DNA from: DATKQY01 sp035532475
Lineage (GTDB): Bacteria; Actinomycetota; Acidimicrobiia; Acidimicrobiales; Bog-793
Reading direction: 5' to 3'
Length of the DNA stretch: 64,000 nt
Assembly: GCA_035532475.1 (NCBI GenBank)
Contig: DATKQY010000048.1
Location: 1-64,000, forward strand
A program made the position numbers and the translations under genes. Within the stretch, counting starts at the first letter, position 1, and each line of letters opens with the position of its first letter. Shown piece by piece: positions 63,028 to 64,000 of this stretch. The notes below the pieces were generated by a model. That model did not search any database, had not been told where the DNA came from, and worked only from the letters and a program-made list of their open reading frames with translations.

Positions 63028-63798
63028 ATGAGGTTCATGCAGTTGCTGACCCGCGGCGAATGGCACGAGGACCTGCCCGCGAAGGAGCAGGCGAAGGCCT
63101 TCGGCGAGATCGCGACGTGGTGGGGACAGATGGCGGCCGAGGGGCGGATCGTCGAGGGGCGCCAGCTCCAGGCGCCGGTGTCCGCCACCACGGTGGTGAT
63201 CGAGCGCGAGACGTCGCTGCTCCTCGACCGGTGCTCCTCGGGGCGAAGGAGGCGATCGGCGGCTACGCCATCGTCGAGGCCGGCGATCTGGACGAGGCGC
63301 TCGAGCTGGCGCGGACGTTCCCCGTGCCGGACGGGAAGATCGAGGTCAGGCCTGTCTGGGACCGCCGCCGCATCGCCGCCGCGATCCGCCTGATCGAGCG
63401 CGCGGCCGCCCGAGGCCGGCCCGGCCCGTACCAGGTCGAGGCGGCGATCGCGGCCGTCCACTGCGACGCCCGCACCTGGGAGCAGACCGACTGGCCCCAG
63501 CTCCTCGAGCGCTACACCATGCTCTCGGCGCTCGAGGCTCGCCCGTGGTCGCCGTCGGCCGGGCGATCGTCCTCGGCCACGTCGCCGGGGCAGCAGCGGC
63601 GCTTTCGCAGATCGACGCGCTCTCGGGCCCGCTCGGGCGCGCTACTACCTGTTCCACGCGGCGCGCGCGGCACTGCTGCGAGAGCTCGGCCGGGAGCCCG
63701 AGGCGGCCACCACCGACGCCCGGGCGCTCGCGCTGACCAAGAACCCGGCCGAGCGGGACCTGAGCGAGCGGCACCTGGCCGCCCCGCCCAGCCGGTGA
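63028..63798 (+). pseudogene. YCII domain joined to ECF sigma-factor C-terminus, multiply frameshifted
   Basis: From ATG 63028 the frame reads MRFMQLLTRGEWHEDLP as far as ETSLLLDR, the start of a YCII-type protein. The match then moves frame (GGYAIVEAGDLDEALELA...PVPDGKIEVRPVW). It runs straight into IRLIERAAARGRPGPYQVEAAIAAVHC, the C-terminal domain of ECF sigma factors of the DUF6596 type. Two further shifts (near 63540 and 63635) are needed to follow VAVGRAIVLGHVAGAA and YYLFHAARAALLREL to the stop at 63798. The sigma-2 and sigma-4 domains are absent. It looks like a deletion that fused two neighbouring genes, later decayed. Confidence 0.72.
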
Positions 63799-63846
63799 CC
63801 CGGTGACCCGGTGCTCCAGCCGTCCGCCAGGGCGGCTCGCCGGGGC

Positions 63847-64000
63847 TCAGCTGGCCGGGCGCACGAGATAGCGCCCGCGCACCTCGGCGCGAAGCAGCGC
63901 TTCGACGGCAGCGCCGATCCCCTCGAGGCCGATCTCCTCGGCGACGATCGGGGCGAGGTCGCTCGGCCGCAGGTCGGTGGCGAGGCGCGACCAGACCATG
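63847..64000 (-). CDS. Medium-chain dehydrogenase/quinone oxidoreductase, C-terminal end only
   Basis: The last 51 codons of a minus-strand gene that continues past the window. MVWSRLATDLRPSDLAPIVAEEIGLEGIGAA and RAEVRGRYLVRP form the usual end of MDR/QOR-type oxidoreductases (final helix and VRGR-(Y/T)-(L/V)V strand). Only family-level assignment is possible. Confidence 0.65.
   Translation of the reverse strand, partial: MVWSRLATDLRPSDLAPIVAEEIGLEGIGAAVEALLRAEVRGRYLVRPAS

Overview
The window is very GC-rich, and nearly every convincing gene has G or C in the third codon position. GTG starts are common, and many neighbouring genes overlap by 1-4 bases. The gene set fits an aerobic, heterotrophic member of the Actinomycetota, possibly a deep branch such as Acidimicrobiia. 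It includes a DprE2-like epimerase, a Ddn-type deazaflavin oxidoreductase, a coiled-coil NlpC/P60 hydrolase, GSII glutamine synthetase and many acyl-CoA enzymes. The phylum is a fair inference; the class is a guess. I found no rRNA, tRNA or CRISPR array.

Layout. 0-7.4 kb: hydrolases, an AI-2E-type permease, a secreted CAP-like protein and a CHASE-GGDEF-EAL protein. 7.4-8.3 kb: two broken genes, a Fic-type 'mobile mystery protein B' relic and a frameshifted GNAT acetyltransferase. 8.3-23.2 kb: mostly chromosomal housekeeping genes. These are dprE2-like, fumC, an NlpC/P60 hydrolase, a quinone oxidoreductase coupled to a DoxX-Rieske fusion, a GH16 glucanase, bioY, idi, an aldo/keto reductase, a PAS-GGDEF protein, glnII and an MFS exporter. 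23.3-26.9 kb: thiolase and enoyl-CoA hydratase, divergent from scoA-scoB across a perfect inverted repeat that looks like their shared operator. 26.9-31.1 kb: a cluster of decayed genes (LtrA, amidase, AtzH-like, beta-propeller tail) around intact EthD, class II aldolase and YceI genes. 32-39 kb: a MarR regulator facing an LLM flavoenzyme-hemerythrin fusion, then VOC and cupin proteins, an ABC exporter pair and an MBL hydrolase. 39-47.7 kb: a large FAD/Fe-S dehydrogenase and several secreted or membrane-anchored proteins, including a kelch/beta-propeller protein.

47.7-57.6 kb is an accessory island. It holds an IS-transposase relic, a DMT transporter overlapping a P2-type ATPase, an SRPBCC protein, a VapBC-like toxin-antitoxin pair, YdeI-like, Ddn-like and DUF4389 genes, a truncated IS110 transposase, and a decayed tyrosine recombinase. 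The recombinase sits behind an 11-bp inverted repeat and a hairpin that hides its ribosome binding site. After 57.8 kb the core resumes with 3-hydroxyacyl-CoA dehydrogenase, a CoA-binding acyl-CoA synthetase subunit, a glutaryl-CoA-dehydrogenase-like enzyme and a PLP decarboxylase. A YCII/ECF-sigma fusion relic and a cut-off MDR oxidoreductase end the window.

How the genes work together: thiolase, crotonase and CoA-transferase (23-27 kb) plus hydroxyacyl-CoA dehydrogenase, acyl-CoA synthetase and acyl-CoA dehydrogenase (58-61 kb) point to acetoacetate, short-chain fatty-acid or glutarate-type catabolism. Many broken genes differ from an intact frame by one stop or one base. They should first be checked against read data.
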